Assembly (NCBI GenBank): GCA_945870455.1
Contig: CAMBSL010000020.1
Span: 1 to 41,915, forward strand
DNA: 41,915 bases
From: Pirellula staleyi DSM 6068
Lineage (GTDB): Bacteria; Planctomycetota; Planctomycetia; Pirellulales; Pirellulaceae
Reading direction: 5' to 3'
A program made the translations under genes and the position numbers. Within the stretch, counting starts at the first letter, position 1; each line of letters starts with the position of its first letter. The notes under the pieces were generated by a model, which saw only the letters and a list, made by a program, of their open reading frames with translations, ran no database searches and was not told the DNA's origin. Shown here in pieces: positions 17,072 to 26,516 of this stretch.

Positions 17072-19296
17072 ATTGGTCCCATGTAAAATTAATTTTCCAT
17101 CGCGAAGTTCGCGATCAATTGAGAGATCGTAGGACGATGTTCACGATCTGCATCCTCCCGCTGTTGCTCTATCCTCTGATGGGGATGGTGATGCTCCAAG
17201 TGGCGCAATTCCATCGCGAGCAACACGTCTCGATCGGCATATTTGGCTATGAAAATTGGCCTAGCGATTCGCCTTTGATCTTGGACTCGTCCGATCCAAG
17301 CCAAATACGCTGGGAAACGCTGACCGTTGACGACTCAATCGGCGCGACACTTGAACAATTTCAATCGGTCCAAGCACAAACCAACTCCGAAGTCAAAAAC
17401 AAATCAACGGAATCGTACATTGTCAATGGGAAAGCGGCCGAGAAACTCTTGCGACAAGTTCATTGCGATGCTGTCATTTGGGTTCCGCCCGGCTATCACA
17501 ATTCTATTTCTATTAATCCACTCGTCATTCTGAGCAACCAACGTTGGGAGCGGTCGCAACTTGCGATTCGTTTGCTGGCCGAAAAGCTCGAAGGTTGGCA
17601 CCTAAGCTGGATCCGCACACAGCTCGCATGGACGGAATTGGGGACAGCCTTGGTCGATCCGCTTGCGATCCGACAACTGGATGTTTCTCCCCCTGAGGTG
17701 AAGAGGGCGTTGGTTTGGACCAAGATATTGCCGTTTGTCATGCTGATTTGGGCATTGACGGGCGCATTTTATCCAGCGATTGATCTTTGCGCTGGCGAAA
17801 AGGAGCGAGGTACTCTTGAAACGTTGTTATGTAGCCCGGCCCGCAGAAAAGAAATCGTGTGGGGCAAGTTGCTAACCATTATGTGCTTTAGTATGGGAAC
17901 AGCCTTGCTCAATTTAGCGAGCATGCACACGACGACTTCCATCGTGATGACACAATTCTCGCAACTTGGGGCGACCGATATGGTTGCATCGCTCGGCCCG
18001 TTGCCATTGCATTCGATGGGTTGGTTGATCCTGTTGGTCATTCCCATTTCTGCGATGTTCAGTGCCCTGGCACTTGCGGTCGCGAGCTTGGCACGGAGCA
18101 CCAAAGAGGGGCAATACTATTTGATGCCGCTGTTACTCGTTGGTATGCCGTTGGTGATGTTGCCGATGATTCCCGGAGTGACACTATCCCATGGTACCAG
18201 CGTAGTTCCGGTCACTGGAGCGGTACTGATGTCGCGAGCCTTGATAGACGGCGAGTATGGCCTTGCATTGTTGCACCTGCCGACGGTGATTGCCGTCACG
18301 CTCTATTGTTGTTTCCTTTCGAAGCGATGGGCGATACGACAATTCGAAAGCGAAAGCGTAATGTTCCGGGATAGCGAACGATCGTCGGTGGCACAATGGA
18401 TAAGAAACGTCTGGCGGCAACGCGAAGACACCCCGACGTCCAACGAATCGATTCTCTGCGGTTTGTTGATCATCGTCGGCTTATTCTTTGGTCGTCTATC
18501 CCTGAGCGGAATGCCCCTGAGCTGGACAAGCGTGGTCCAGTCGACCTTGGTCATTCAGGTGGGTATCATCTTAGCTCCGGCTCTGATCATGGCAACAATG
18601 CTCACCCGCTGCGTTCGAAAGGCGCTTCGATTGCATCGACCGCGCCCGCTCGAGATGATGGCAGCCGCGTCATTGGCGGTTTGCTTGCACCCAACATTCA
18701 TGGCTTTTGCAGCAGAGGTTGGTAAAGAGTACAAGCTTGGCGAACAAACGAACTCGATGCTAATGCAATTCGATTCCATCATCTCAAGTACAACCATTTG
18801 GCAAGTGCTACTGATGCTTGCGTTGATACCTGCAATCTGCGAAGAACTGGTCTTCCGAGGCTTCCTTTTCGCGGGACTCCAACGGAATGGCGGACAGTTG
18901 CGAGCCATACTCGTGACGGCCGCATTTTTCGGACTTTCGCATGGAGTTTTGCAGCAAACGATTACGGCATCCGTCATGGGTTTGATGATCGGCTGGATCG
19001 CTTATCGATCAGGTGGAGTCGCATGCACGATTGCATTTCATGCGACGCACAATTCCATTTCCATGTTGCTCGCTTGGTACTCCAACCGTGGGTTGAACTC
19101 GCCGCACTATTTATCCTGGGCGATTGAGCATAGCGATGGACATTTGGCTTATACGTCAACCTGGTGTGCGCTGAGCGTTGGTATCGCAATCACCTTGATT
19201 GCATGGTTTGCGACGCGCGGATCCGTCCTTTCAAATCCTAGGTCAAGCATTGGCATGAACGACTTACACCAACAACGCGTGACGTTCACTGCATAA
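17068..19296 (+). CDS. NatB-type ABC permease fused to a CPBP (Abi/CAAX-type) intramembrane protease
   Basis: 742 residues. The first 420 or so are an ABC-2/NatB permease: an N-terminal helix (about 24-45), a soluble extracytoplasmic loop, then six hydrophobic segments with the family hallmark ...[26 protein letters not shown] at 242-267. From about 465 a second membrane block begins and carries all CPBP glutamic-protease motifs: EELVFR with Glu592-Glu593 and Arg597, FGLSH with His625, and HATHN at 658-662. CPBP proteins include the Rce1 prenyl-protein protease and bacteriocin-immunity proteins. The fusion implies that export and intramembrane cleavage are linked, for example processing of a peptide as it leaves (inference). 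The start overlaps the ATPase stop, so the subunits are translationally coupled. Confidence 0.9.
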   Translation: MNWSHVKLIFHREVRDQLRDRRTMFTICILPLLLYPLMGMVMLQVAQFHREQHVSIGIFGYENWPSDSPLILDSSDPSQIRWETLTVDDSIGATLEQFQSVQAQTNSEVKNKSTESYIVNGKAAEKLLRQVHCDAVIWVPPGYHNSISINPLVILSNQRWERSQLAIRLLAEKLEGWHLSWIRTQLAWTELGTALVDPLAIRQLDVSPPEVKRALVWTKILPFVMLIWALTGAFYPAIDLCAGEKERGTLETLLCSPARRKEIVWGKLLTIMCFSMGTALLNLASMHTTTSIVMTQFSQLGATDMVASLGPLPLHSMGWLILLVIPISAMFSALALAVASLARSTKEGQYYLMPLLLVGMPLVMLPMIPGVTLSHGTSVVPVTGAVLMSRALIDGEYGLALLHLPTVIAVTLYCCFLSKRWAIRQFESESVMFRDSERSSVAQWIRNVWRQREDTPTSNESILCGLLIIVGLFFGRLSLSGMPLSWTSVVQSTLVIQVGIILAPALIMATMLTRCVRKALRLHRPRPLEMMAAASLAVCLHPTFMAFAAEVGKEYKLGEQTNSMLMQFDSIISSTTIWQVLLMLALIPAICEELVFRGFLFAGLQRNGGQLRAILVTAAFFGLSHGVLQQTITASVMGLMIGWIAYRSGGVACTIAFHATHNSISMLLAWYSNRGLNSPHYLSWAIEHSDGHLAYTSTWCALSVGIAITLIAWFATRGSVLSNPRSSIGMNDLHQQRVTFTA

Positions 19297-19322
19297 CGCG
19301 GCAAGGCATTCGATGAGCAAAA

Positions 19323-19337
19323 CGACGCGGAGCGTCG
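19323..19337. repeat. Short hairpin between converging genes
   Basis: CGACGC (19323-19328) and GCGTCG (19332-19337) form a six-base stem with a three-base loop in the 113-base gap between the permease-protease gene and the converging VWA gene. There is no T-run, so it is only a weak candidate for a bidirectional transcription end. Confidence 0.3.
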
Positions 19338-19409
19338 CCCAACGAAGGAAGGGGACGGCAAGCGATTGCGCTTTTCCACAAGAGCTTCATGATCTTGCAG
19401 GCATCGGAT

Positions 19410-20366
19410 TTATGGACGAGCGCGAACCGGAGTGAAAGTGCCTGAATTCTCTTTAGCAATTCGCTCAAGTGTGGCATACCCAACTTGGCTGTGCAGCAAT
19501 ACCGTGTGAATCGGTACAAGCGTCTTGCTATAACCATCGTCGTCCAAGACTTGATTCCACATCTCCAGATTCTCGATTGTGTTGTCGGCGATTTCACCGT
19601 CCGAAAGCAAAAAGATTGCGTCCGGTTTGAGCCTCATGGCCATGCCTACGGCTGATGATGGGAAAGTGTTTCTGCCATGTTGAATCGAACGAATCCAGTT
19701 CTGGACTCGCCTAACATTCTTCGACGTTGCCATAAGAAATTCGCCTTTGGGAGGTGCCGTTCCGAACATGGGGTGAGCGGATGCGTCAAAACTGATAACG
19801 AAAAACTCCTGATCCGGTGAAAGACTTTGAATCGCTCGTATGAGCTCTGTACAAAGGGCCTGCCAACGCGTTCCTCGCATCGACCCTGACGAGTCGATTA
19901 CAAACACAAATTTATTGCCATCTGCTTCCGCCCCAAAAAACGAGGCTCGTGATTTCGATTTAGCCCGCTTAGCAGATTCATTCGCAATAGCTCCAGGTGC
20001 GGACTCAACCGCCGGTGATACGACACTGGTTCGAACCGTTCCTTCCGATCCAGTCCGTGAGCTATCCAAGAACGCTTTCACCTCCACGGACGTTGATTCG
20101 ATCTTTAAATCGAGCGATGGATCCAGCGGCGTATCGAGAATCTCCGGCTGTGGCTGAACGGAAATCTCGAGCGGGGCAATCTCTTGGGACGATTGCTCGG
20201 CGGTCATGCTCAATCGCAAAGTCTTACTACCATTGCCTTGGGTCGCGACCAACATAAAGGCGAGCGTGAGACCGATCGCCATGTGCATCGATGTGCTAAC
20301 GCAAAACGCGATCATGGATTGAAAGCTCTCTCTTGATTGCGGTCTACCCATGCGGTCCTTTACCAT
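19410..20366 (-). CDS. Membrane-anchored von Willebrand factor A (VWA) domain protein, second of a pair
   Basis: 318 residues from the ATG at 20366, chosen because it lies 16 bases after the stop of the upstream VWA gene with GAGG nine bases before it; a longer frame to 20441 would overlap that gene. One transmembrane helix (about 18-41) is followed by a Pro/Ser/Glu-rich linker. The VWA domain starts at ASFFGAEADGNKFVFVIDSSGSM, with the metal-ion-dependent adhesion site DSSGS at 158-162. Later landmarks are ELIRAIQSL, FFVISFDAS and AIFLLSDGEI, which keep the Rossmann-like VWA core. It should be anchored in the inner membrane with the VWA outside or tethered in the cytoplasm, binding a partner through Mg2+. 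The partner is not known; the paired gene is the obvious candidate. Confidence 0.88.
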   Translation of the reverse strand: MVKDRMGRPQSRESFQSMIAFCVSTSMHMAIGLTLAFMLVATQGNGSKTLRLSMTAEQSSQEIAPLEISVQPQPEILDTPLDPSLDLKIESTSVEVKAFLDSSRTGSEGTVRTSVVSPAVESAPGAIANESAKRAKSKSRASFFGAEADGNKFVFVIDSSGSMRGTRWQALCTELIRAIQSLSPDQEFFVISFDASAHPMFGTAPPKGEFLMATSKNVRRVQNWIRSIQHGRNTFPSSAVGMAMRLKPDAIFLLSDGEIADNTIENLEMWNQVLDDDGYSKTLVPIHTVLLHSQVGYATLERIAKENSGTFTPVRARP

Positions 20367-20382
20367 CTCTGATGCCCTCACG

Positions 20383-21987
20383 CTAACGTTTCTTGTTGGA
20401 AGGCCGTTCCGGTCGAGGCACAAATCGATACGTGCCTCCATTCTCTTCAGCGACTTGTTTCATCTGCTTTTGGAACTCATCTTGAAAAAAATGGATCACG
20501 TGAATCGTTACCTTCGGTACCCCAGCCGAGAGAATGTCATCGGTTCGGTTTTCTCGTCGCAGAAACTTGGCAACATCGACTTTCGTATCACCATCAAACA
20601 ACAAAAAAATCCCGTCGGGTTGCATTGCGATCGCCTGCGCTAACGCTTCGTTCGGTGGCCACCCGTCCTTTTGTACCTGAACTTGACGCATCCAGTCGAT
20701 TGTTTGCGAAATATTTTCAGGTTTGGCATAAACCGGAAATTTCTCAACCGTGCCCGATTTCGATGTCATTGGGTCGATCTCCTTGCCAAAAAAGCTAATG
20801 AAGTAGCGTTGTTTCGGCTTCATTGAGGTGAGCGAACGCATCATTTCGTGCTTGGCTTTCTCGAAGGCTCCATCGCGTCGCATGCTGGGTGAGCTATCCA
20901 CAACATAAACAAACGTGTTTCCTGTCGCCTTAGCGCCGAAAAACTCGGCACCAGCCACCAAGTTGCTACCCACCATGGCATGTGCCATTTCAGACGCGGC
21001 ACCGAGCATCGACGACGAAGCACTAGACTCTTTCATAGGTGCTGTTCCAAAATCGACTCGCAGAGATGGCAATGCGACCTCCGTCACCATGTCCGACATA
21101 TTCAAATTAGGCATGGAGGGCGTTGCATCTAAAGCTGTTGTCTCAAGCTCGGAGATCATCTCCATGGGTGCCTCCGTCAAAACGTTATCCGCCTCAACTG
21201 CAGCAGATACGATAGACAAAATCTGCGGTTTCTTAACTGCCGAGATGAGGATCGCACTCAATCCTAGAACGATACCGACATGCAATACCAAACTGACCCA
21301 AACGTGAGCCGCCCTCCACCATGGCCTCTTGTTCCCATTCGGAGATTTACGATCAACAACCTCCAATGCTTTTCGAAGCGATTCCGAAATGGCAATCGGC
21401 TCAACCATTTCCTCGACACTTGGCTCGGCACTAAGCTCAGCACTTGGCTCGGCAACATCGCCCTCGGCACCAAGCCTTGCTAGGGCTGCTTGCTCCATTC
21501 TCGCCCAAGGAGAACTCTTTATGAACGGCTCCGGTGTCTCGACCGGTGCGGTCCTATCAACTCGAAGTCGCAGGTCTTGATCCTCACGCGACAATGGGTT
21601 TGAAGCGAGCTGTGTTGCCGGACTCGCCAACGCCGGATTCATCAACGCCGGACTCGTCAACGCCGGACTCGTCAACGCCGGACTCGTCAACGCCGGACTC
21701 GTCAACGCCGGACTCGCCAACGCCGGACTCGCCAACGCCGGACTTGCCAACGCCGGACTCATCACGGGATCGACACCGTCGAAAAACTGACCCGATTTCA
21801 AATCGAGCCACTGCTCAAGCGACGTCACATCTCCATTCTCCGCTTGGAGCATTGCTGCTTGCAAACTCGTCGCTTCGGCTCGGTAGAGTGCAGCCTGTTC
21901 GCGATACTGAATCGCACGCAGAGACAGTCGCCCTCGCTCCAGCAACTCCTCAGAATTTTGCGAGACAGATTTGGGGACGTGAGACAT
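20383..21987 (-). CDS. Membrane-anchored VWA domain protein with SPALT-type repeats, first of a pair
   Basis: 534 residues from the ATG at 21987 (the frame is open 14 codons further). The N-terminus is a charged helical region, followed at about 77-123 by ten copies of the pentapeptide SPAL(A/T) encoded by a 15-bp tandem repeat. A Glu/Ala/Pro-rich linker follows. One transmembrane helix is at about 229-250 after a WWRAAHVW motif, so the repeat region is likely cytoplasmic. The VWA domain begins at AEFFGAKATGNTFVYVVDSSPSM with the MIDAS motif DSSPS at 364-368. The VWA halves of this protein and its neighbour are clearly related, suggesting an old tandem duplication. Function is unknown; such pairs are common in planctomycetes (general knowledge). 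Confidence 0.88.
   Translation of the reverse strand: MSHVPKSVSQNSEELLERGRLSLRAIQYREQAALYRAEATSLQAAMLQAENGDVTSLEQWLDLKSGQFFDGVDPVMSPALASPALASPALASPALTSPALTSPALTSPALTSPALMNPALASPATQLASNPLSREDQDLRLRVDRTAPVETPEPFIKSSPWARMEQAALARLGAEGDVAEPSAELSAEPSVEEMVEPIAISESLRKALEVVDRKSPNGNKRPWWRAAHVWVSLVLHVGIVLGLSAILISAVKKPQILSIVSAAVEADNVLTEAPMEMISELETTALDATPSMPNLNMSDMVTEVALPSLRVDFGTAPMKESSASSSMLGAASEMAHAMVGSNLVAGAEFFGAKATGNTFVYVVDSSPSMRRDGAFEKAKHEMMRSLTSMKPKQRYFISFFGKEIDPMTSKSGTVEKFPVYAKPENISQTIDWMRQVQVQKDGWPPNEALAQAIAMQPDGIFLLFDGDTKVDVAKFLRRENRTDDILSAGVPKVTIHVIHFFQDEFQKQMKQVAEENGGTYRFVPRPERPSNKKR
21617..21766. repeat. 15-bp in-frame tandem repeat, ten units
   Basis: Units of 15 bases (core GCCGGACTCGTCAAC) run without interruption from 21617 to about 21766; the final one is degenerate. 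Variation is limited to GTC/GCC/ATC and one GGATT, and four neighbouring copies are identical, which is evidence of recent expansion. Each unit adds one SPALx pentapeptide to the VWA protein, so copy number can change without breaking the frame. Confidence 0.95.
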
Positions 21988-22136
21988 GGTATCGCTCTTC
22001 TCAAGGAAATTCGACCACAAAATACTCAACCGACGATTATCTCGAATGGCGGCTTGCCAGCCAATAATTCAACGGGAGCTTCGCAACAAATTTCTCGTTA
22101 CCAATCTCTCTTGGCAGTGTCAGACTTGATGCATGT

Positions 22137-25100
22137 CTATTTTTTAGATTCCAAGAATGCAATCAAGTCCGCGAATTCAGCCAAGCTCATCTGTTGCTCT
22201 AGTCCCGATGGCATTACGGACAATTTGCTTTCACTTTTTTCCGCAATCTCTTCCGTTGCAATTCTGCAAACTTTATCCGCCCCACAAAGCAGCTCCACGT
22301 AGGAATCGGTCTGCTTCGAAAAAATACCGTTAAAAACAGCGTCGTCGACTGTTCGAATGCGAACCGGATAATAGCCTTGAGACATTCGAAAACTTGGGAA
22401 GATAACCGCTTCAACCAAATCACGTCGGGTACGCGTTTTTCCAATGCGGCTCAGTTCGGGGCCCAAACGGCCGCCAATGTACCCAACCTGATGACAACTG
22501 CTGCATGCCGCTTTTGCGCTTCGAAATACTTGGTACCCACGGACCGAATCCCCTTTCGGTAATCGCTCCAACCACGCATCCAAGCTCTGAACGATGTCGT
22601 CCGGAGGAGCCATTACCGTTTGCAGCATTATTGCCCATTTATTCTTGTGTTCGTCCGACCTCTTACCTAGGCTTGCCATCAGTCTTTCCACTGCCAACGT
22701 CTTGGTAGCCGGTACATTTGGAAGCTTTTCCAACATTGCGAGATCGATCGAGGCGTCTTCGCAACGCAGCGATGCGTCGATGGCGGATTGCAATTGCAAA
22801 GGTGGAATCTGAGCAAGCGATTGCAAAAGCTGATTTGCAGATTCTTGGGTGATCGTCGAACGGCTCAGCGCCACCTCCGCTTGCGCAACGTTGATTCCAT
22901 CAGGTGCAACAAGTTGTTCAATAATGACCGTAGTACACCCTGACGTTTGCGATTGTGAAACAGCAGGACACGCAGCCAACAAAGCAATTGCGACCTGTGG
23001 CGAATCGAGCAACCCCTCGGCGCGACTTCGAATGGCCTTGGCGACGCTTTCGCGATCTCCTTCTGCAAATTTGGCGTTCTTAATCGCGTTCGCAAGCTTG
23101 ACTAGCGATTCCTTTTCCTTGGCTACGTTCATCCAAGTTATGATGGCGTTAGCCCATTCATTCGGAATCGAGACACCACCCATGTCCTGGATACAATCTA
23201 GTAGCCAGTCTCTTCGAATGAGGGACAAAGTCGGGCCCAAACGTATCCATTCAGCGACAATTTCACGAATCGATTCGTTTGCAATCCCTAGCTGCAATAT
23301 GGATGAGCCAGCGGCGAGTGCACTGGCGTTTTCGTTTTCCCAGGCAGTCTTTAGGAATGGCACACACATTGACAACCCTTGAGGACGGCCCGTTAAGCAC
23401 TTGAGCGACAGTTCACGCAAACGAGCGTTCGAACTCGTCGAGCATTCGACCAGCAATGGCAACATCTCATCCGTCAGTTTATCAAGTTGGTTGAGCGCGT
23501 AGAGAGCCGCATATCGCTCATGGACATGCCCCGTCTCTTTGGCAACGCGGATCACCTCGTTCGTCGCACCGATTTCCATCAATGCGTAGATCGCGGAATG
23601 CATTATAAAGCGATCTTCCGGGAATCGTTTCAGGGCGGTCAAAATGGGGACAATGCTCTCTGCGTTGCCAACCACACCGAGCGATTCCATTGCGGCACGC
23701 ACGGTTGGAGGAAATTCACTTTGCAAGACCCATTCCAAATCTACCCGAGCAACTCCCCATCGATTCAAACCAACAATGTGGGCTGCAGTCTGTTGGATCG
23801 ACGGATCTGGGTCCGCTAGCAGAGAGATGATCGTGCCTGCTTTTTCATTGGATTCTGCACCGGCAGTTATGTCGCGAGCCATCGCCCACATGGATCTTTT
23901 CCGCTCGTCTGCATCGAAATCTTGGTGTTTAGCAACTCCCGGATTCAAGATTTTCGAACCCTGTTTGTTAGTTCCCCTACTTAGACGATAGATGCCACCG
24001 CGTGCAACGAATTGTTCGCTTCCCGAACTCGGGCAACACAAGTCGTACCACCCGCCCGTATCAAACACCAGCAAGTTGCCATCGGGCTCTTCAAGGATGT
24101 CGACGGGATGAAAGTCGATGCGATCCGCCGATACCAAGTCGTGCGTCTCCGTTTCGAAACTCGATCCGATTGGAATCAATCGATGTAATCCGACCTTCTG
24201 CAAGTTGAATTGGGCAGACACCAAGAATCGATTCGTATCGATTTCACCGACTGCGTCACCTTCGGCCAGCGGATACCACGCGTTGTTTGCAATCGCATTC
24301 GAGACCAAGTAATTCACACTCGCAGGTGCAGCAGGCCCCAGATTGGCGATAGGTTGCAGCAATTCCCCCGTGGACCTGTGTCCATCAATCACTTGATGTC
24401 GTTTCCCAAAGAGCCCACCACGAGGCGAGTGCGCGATTCCATCTCGCAAGCCATTGCCGGGATTATGCAAAAACGTAGAGCAAAAGAACAGTTCGCCTTC
24501 GGGCGAGAAAGTGAGATCGGACGGATTGTCCATGCCGCCACTCATGAGTCGTTCGATGGGGCCGCCCATTGGATGACGACGATAGATGTGTGCGGCCTTG
24601 GAGGGTGCGAATTCCCCGTCGGATTTGTCTTCGCGTTGGAGAAGTTCATGATTCTGTTCGGCAAAGGCTCCTTTGGTCCAATAGATCCAACCATCGGGCC
24701 CCATCATGGGGCCATGCAGGTCGTTCGCACAGCCTGTCACGGTCGCTCCGTCAAACCACACTTCGCGAGACTCAAAGAAACCATCGTTGTCTTTGTCGGC
24801 CAGTCGCAATATCTGCGGCGGCGCGGTGACTAGCAGATCCTTTCCTAACACCATAATCCCTTCGGGGAAACCCAGTTCATCTGCAATCACAGTTCGCTTA
24901 TCGTACTTGCGATCACCGTCGGTATCGGACAGTCGAACGATCTTGTGCGGTTTAGACTCGAGCTGCTTTTTCTTGTCGATGCCGCGAATCCAATGGCACT
25001 CCAAAATGAGCAAGTCACCCGTCTCATGGTACGTAGCTGCAATCGGCCATTGAATCAGCGACTCGTCAGCAACACGTTCGATGTCAAGACCATCCGCCAG

Positions 25101-25208
25101 AGTGAAGGTGATGTTGCCAATGATTTTCGTCTCAGCAAGAACCATCGAGTTCGCAAGGCAATACGCGAAAGCAACTACGAACAAATTGCACAGAGACTTG
25201 GTTATCAT
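22137..25208 (-). CDS. Exported propeller/HEAT protein with PVC-type haem-binding C-terminal domain
   Basis: 1023 residues. An N-terminal signal peptide (about 1-25, ending SMVLAET) is followed by a beta-propeller of the planctomycete membrane-bound dehydrogenase type (ATYHETGDLLILECHWIRG, GPDGWIYWTKGAF, EPDGNLLVFDTGGWYDLCC). The middle (about 440-720) is helical with repeated A-x-x-L-G pairs like HEAT repeats. The C-terminal domain has a single c-type haem motif CSSCH at 902-906 and a probable distal methionine near 999 in LSVMPSGLEQQM, the arrangement of the Pirellula/Verrucomicrobium haem-binding domain. A role in periplasmic oxidation of a sugar-like substrate is usually assumed but unproven. 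Its ATG overlaps the stop of the M19 dipeptidase gene. Confidence 0.92.
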   Translation of the reverse strand: MITKSLCNLFVVAFAYCLANSMVLAETKIIGNITFTLADGLDIERVADESLIQWPIAATYHETGDLLILECHWIRGIDKKKQLESKPHKIVRLSDTDGDRKYDKRTVIADELGFPEGIMVLGKDLLVTAPPQILRLADKDNDGFFESREVWFDGATVTGCANDLHGPMMGPDGWIYWTKGAFAEQNHELLQREDKSDGEFAPSKAAHIYRRHPMGGPIERLMSGGMDNPSDLTFSPEGELFFCSTFLHNPGNGLRDGIAHSPRGGLFGKRHQVIDGHRSTGELLQPIANLGPAAPASVNYLVSNAIANNAWYPLAEGDAVGEIDTNRFLVSAQFNLQKVGLHRLIPIGSSFETETHDLVSADRIDFHPVDILEEPDGNLLVFDTGGWYDLCCPSSGSEQFVARGGIYRLSRGTNKQGSKILNPGVAKHQDFDADERKRSMWAMARDITAGAESNEKAGTIISLLADPDPSIQQTAAHIVGLNRWGVARVDLEWVLQSEFPPTVRAAMESLGVVGNAESIVPILTALKRFPEDRFIMHSAIYALMEIGATNEVIRVAKETGHVHERYAALYALNQLDKLTDEMLPLLVECSTSSNARLRELSLKCLTGRPQGLSMCVPFLKTAWENENASALAAGSSILQLGIANESIREIVAEWIRLGPTLSLIRRDWLLDCIQDMGGVSIPNEWANAIITWMNVAKEKESLVKLANAIKNAKFAEGDRESVAKAIRSRAEGLLDSPQVAIALLAACPAVSQSQTSGCTTVIIEQLVAPDGINVAQAEVALSRSTITQESANQLLQSLAQIPPLQLQSAIDASLRCEDASIDLAMLEKLPNVPATKTLAVERLMASLGKRSDEHKNKWAIMLQTVMAPPDDIVQSLDAWLERLPKGDSVRGYQVFRSAKAACSSCHQVGYIGGRLGPELSRIGKTRTRRDLVEAVIFPSFRMSQGYYPVRIRTVDDAVFNGIFSKQTDSYVELLCGADKVCRIATEEIAEKSESKLSVMPSGLEQQMSLAEFADLIAFLESKK

Positions 25209-26410
25209 GGTTTTGCTGCTCCTTCACACGCTTTCAAGACTCGCATCATGTTACCTGACATAATCTTATGGATGTCATTCTCGGAGTAGCCCTTGCGCAG
25301 CAACAACTCGGTGAGCAAAGGATACGTCGAAACATCCTCGAGCCCTTTGGGGACTACTTCGATACCATCGTAGTCGCTACCCAACCCAACATGATCTACG
25401 CCAGCAATCTTGACGACATGATCAATGTGTTCCACCACGATCAAGGCATCGCCGGGATAAATGGGATGGGAAGACCGCCATTTGAGCATCGCGTTCTTGG
25501 CCAAATCGGAATCGCTTCCAAACTCTTTCTCAAACTCACGTCGAACACCGAACATGTCCTTCATGTTCTTCGCCGATTCCGGAACCACGAATCCCGAAAA
25601 AAAGTTGATCATTACGATTCCGCCGTTCGATCGGACACGGCGGAGAATATCGTCAGGAACGTTGCGAGGATGGTTGGCAATGCTCATAGCGGAGGAATGA
25701 GAAAAGATGATAGGAGCCGTAGTGATATCCAAGGCATCGGACATAGTGGCCGGTGATACGTGGGACAAATCCACCAACATTCCCATTCGGTTCATCTCAC
25801 GAACAATCTCTTCGCCAAAGGCAGATAGTCCATCGCTCTTGGAGTCGTCTGTGGCTGCATCCGCCCAATCGAGGGTGTCACCATGTGTTAACGTCATGTA
25901 GCGAGCTCCACGAGCGAACAGTTCCTTCAGCTTGCCGATGGAGTTTTCGATGGAATGGCCCCCTTCGACCCCCATCAACGAAGCAATTTTCCCTGAGCTT
26001 CGGATGCGTTGAACATCGTTCGAATTCAATGCAATTTCAAAAACATCGGGATACTTATTGACCAAAGCGTAGACGCAATCGATCTGCTCGATCGTGGTTT
26101 GAAAGGCGGTACCGGTGTGCCTTGTCTTGGAGGGTACAAACACCGACCAAAACTGGGCGCCGACATTGCCTGCACGCAACCTTGGGATATCCGTATGTAG
26201 TTTGGGTTCGTTGTTCAGGTCCGTTTTTTCGATGCGTAGATCATTGCGTTCTCGCAGCGCCCAAGGTAAGTCGTTGTGGCCGTCCCAGACATAACTTGCT
26301 CGGTGGATTTGCTTGGCCCGTTCCGAGATTGAAAAATCTGGCCCATCCCCTAAGGCTGATCGGTCGATCAACAACAGGTAGATCAGGAGAGCAAAAGAGA
26401 GATGTCGCAT
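25205..26410 (-). CDS. Membrane (renal-type) dipeptidase, peptidase family M19, exported
   Basis: 401 residues with a hydrophobic N-terminal signal (about 3-20). The metal-site motifs of M19 are all present: HND (His45, Asp47) in VWDGHNDLPW, Glu149 in GVEGGH, His217 in VDLSHVS, His238 in FSHSSA, and a C-terminal Asp in GLGSDYDG. M19 enzymes are two-zinc TIM-barrel dipeptidases that cleave dipeptides, including those with a D-residue at P1', in the periplasm. The stop overlaps the start of the haem-protein gene (ATGA), so both are translated together. A terminator-like hairpin just upstream separates it from the preceding Gly-rich gene. Confidence 0.95.
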   Translation of the reverse strand: MRHLSFALLIYLLLIDRSALGDGPDFSISERAKQIHRASYVWDGHNDLPWALRERNDLRIEKTDLNNEPKLHTDIPRLRAGNVGAQFWSVFVPSKTRHTGTAFQTTIEQIDCVYALVNKYPDVFEIALNSNDVQRIRSSGKIASLMGVEGGHSIENSIGKLKELFARGARYMTLTHGDTLDWADAATDDSKSDGLSAFGEEIVREMNRMGMLVDLSHVSPATMSDALDITTAPIIFSHSSAMSIANHPRNVPDDILRRVRSNGGIVMINFFSGFVVPESAKNMKDMFGVRREFEKEFGSDSDLAKNAMLKWRSSHPIYPGDALIVVEHIDHVVKIAGVDHVGLGSDYDGIEVVPKGLEDVSTYPLLTELLLRKGYSENDIHKIMSGNMMRVLKACEGAAKP

Positions 26411-26446
26411 TGCGTAGTTTCAAACTTTTTTACGGGATCGAAACGA

Positions 26447-26477
26447 AAAGAGGTTGGGATAGTGTCCCAACCTCTTT
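26447..26477 (-). terminator. Rho-independent terminator after the Gly-rich gene
   Basis: AAAGAGGTTGGGA (26447-26459) and TCCCAACCTCTTT (26465-26477) form a perfect 13-bp stem with a five-base loop. Read on the minus strand the right side runs into TTTTCGTTT. It lies between the Gly-rich gene (ends 26517) and the dipeptidase start (26410), so it should end transcription of the former. Confidence 0.85.
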
Positions 26478-26516
26478 GAAAACAATCAATCAAATTCGAT
26501 CGAATATTCGAGTTTA

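Noticed and set aside
21617-21766. CRISPR array
   Set aside because: The 15-bp units are contiguous, without spacers, and encode a pentapeptide repeat.
24210-24833. A 207-codon plus-strand open frame
   Set aside because: Antisense to the propeller part of the haem protein; no family features.
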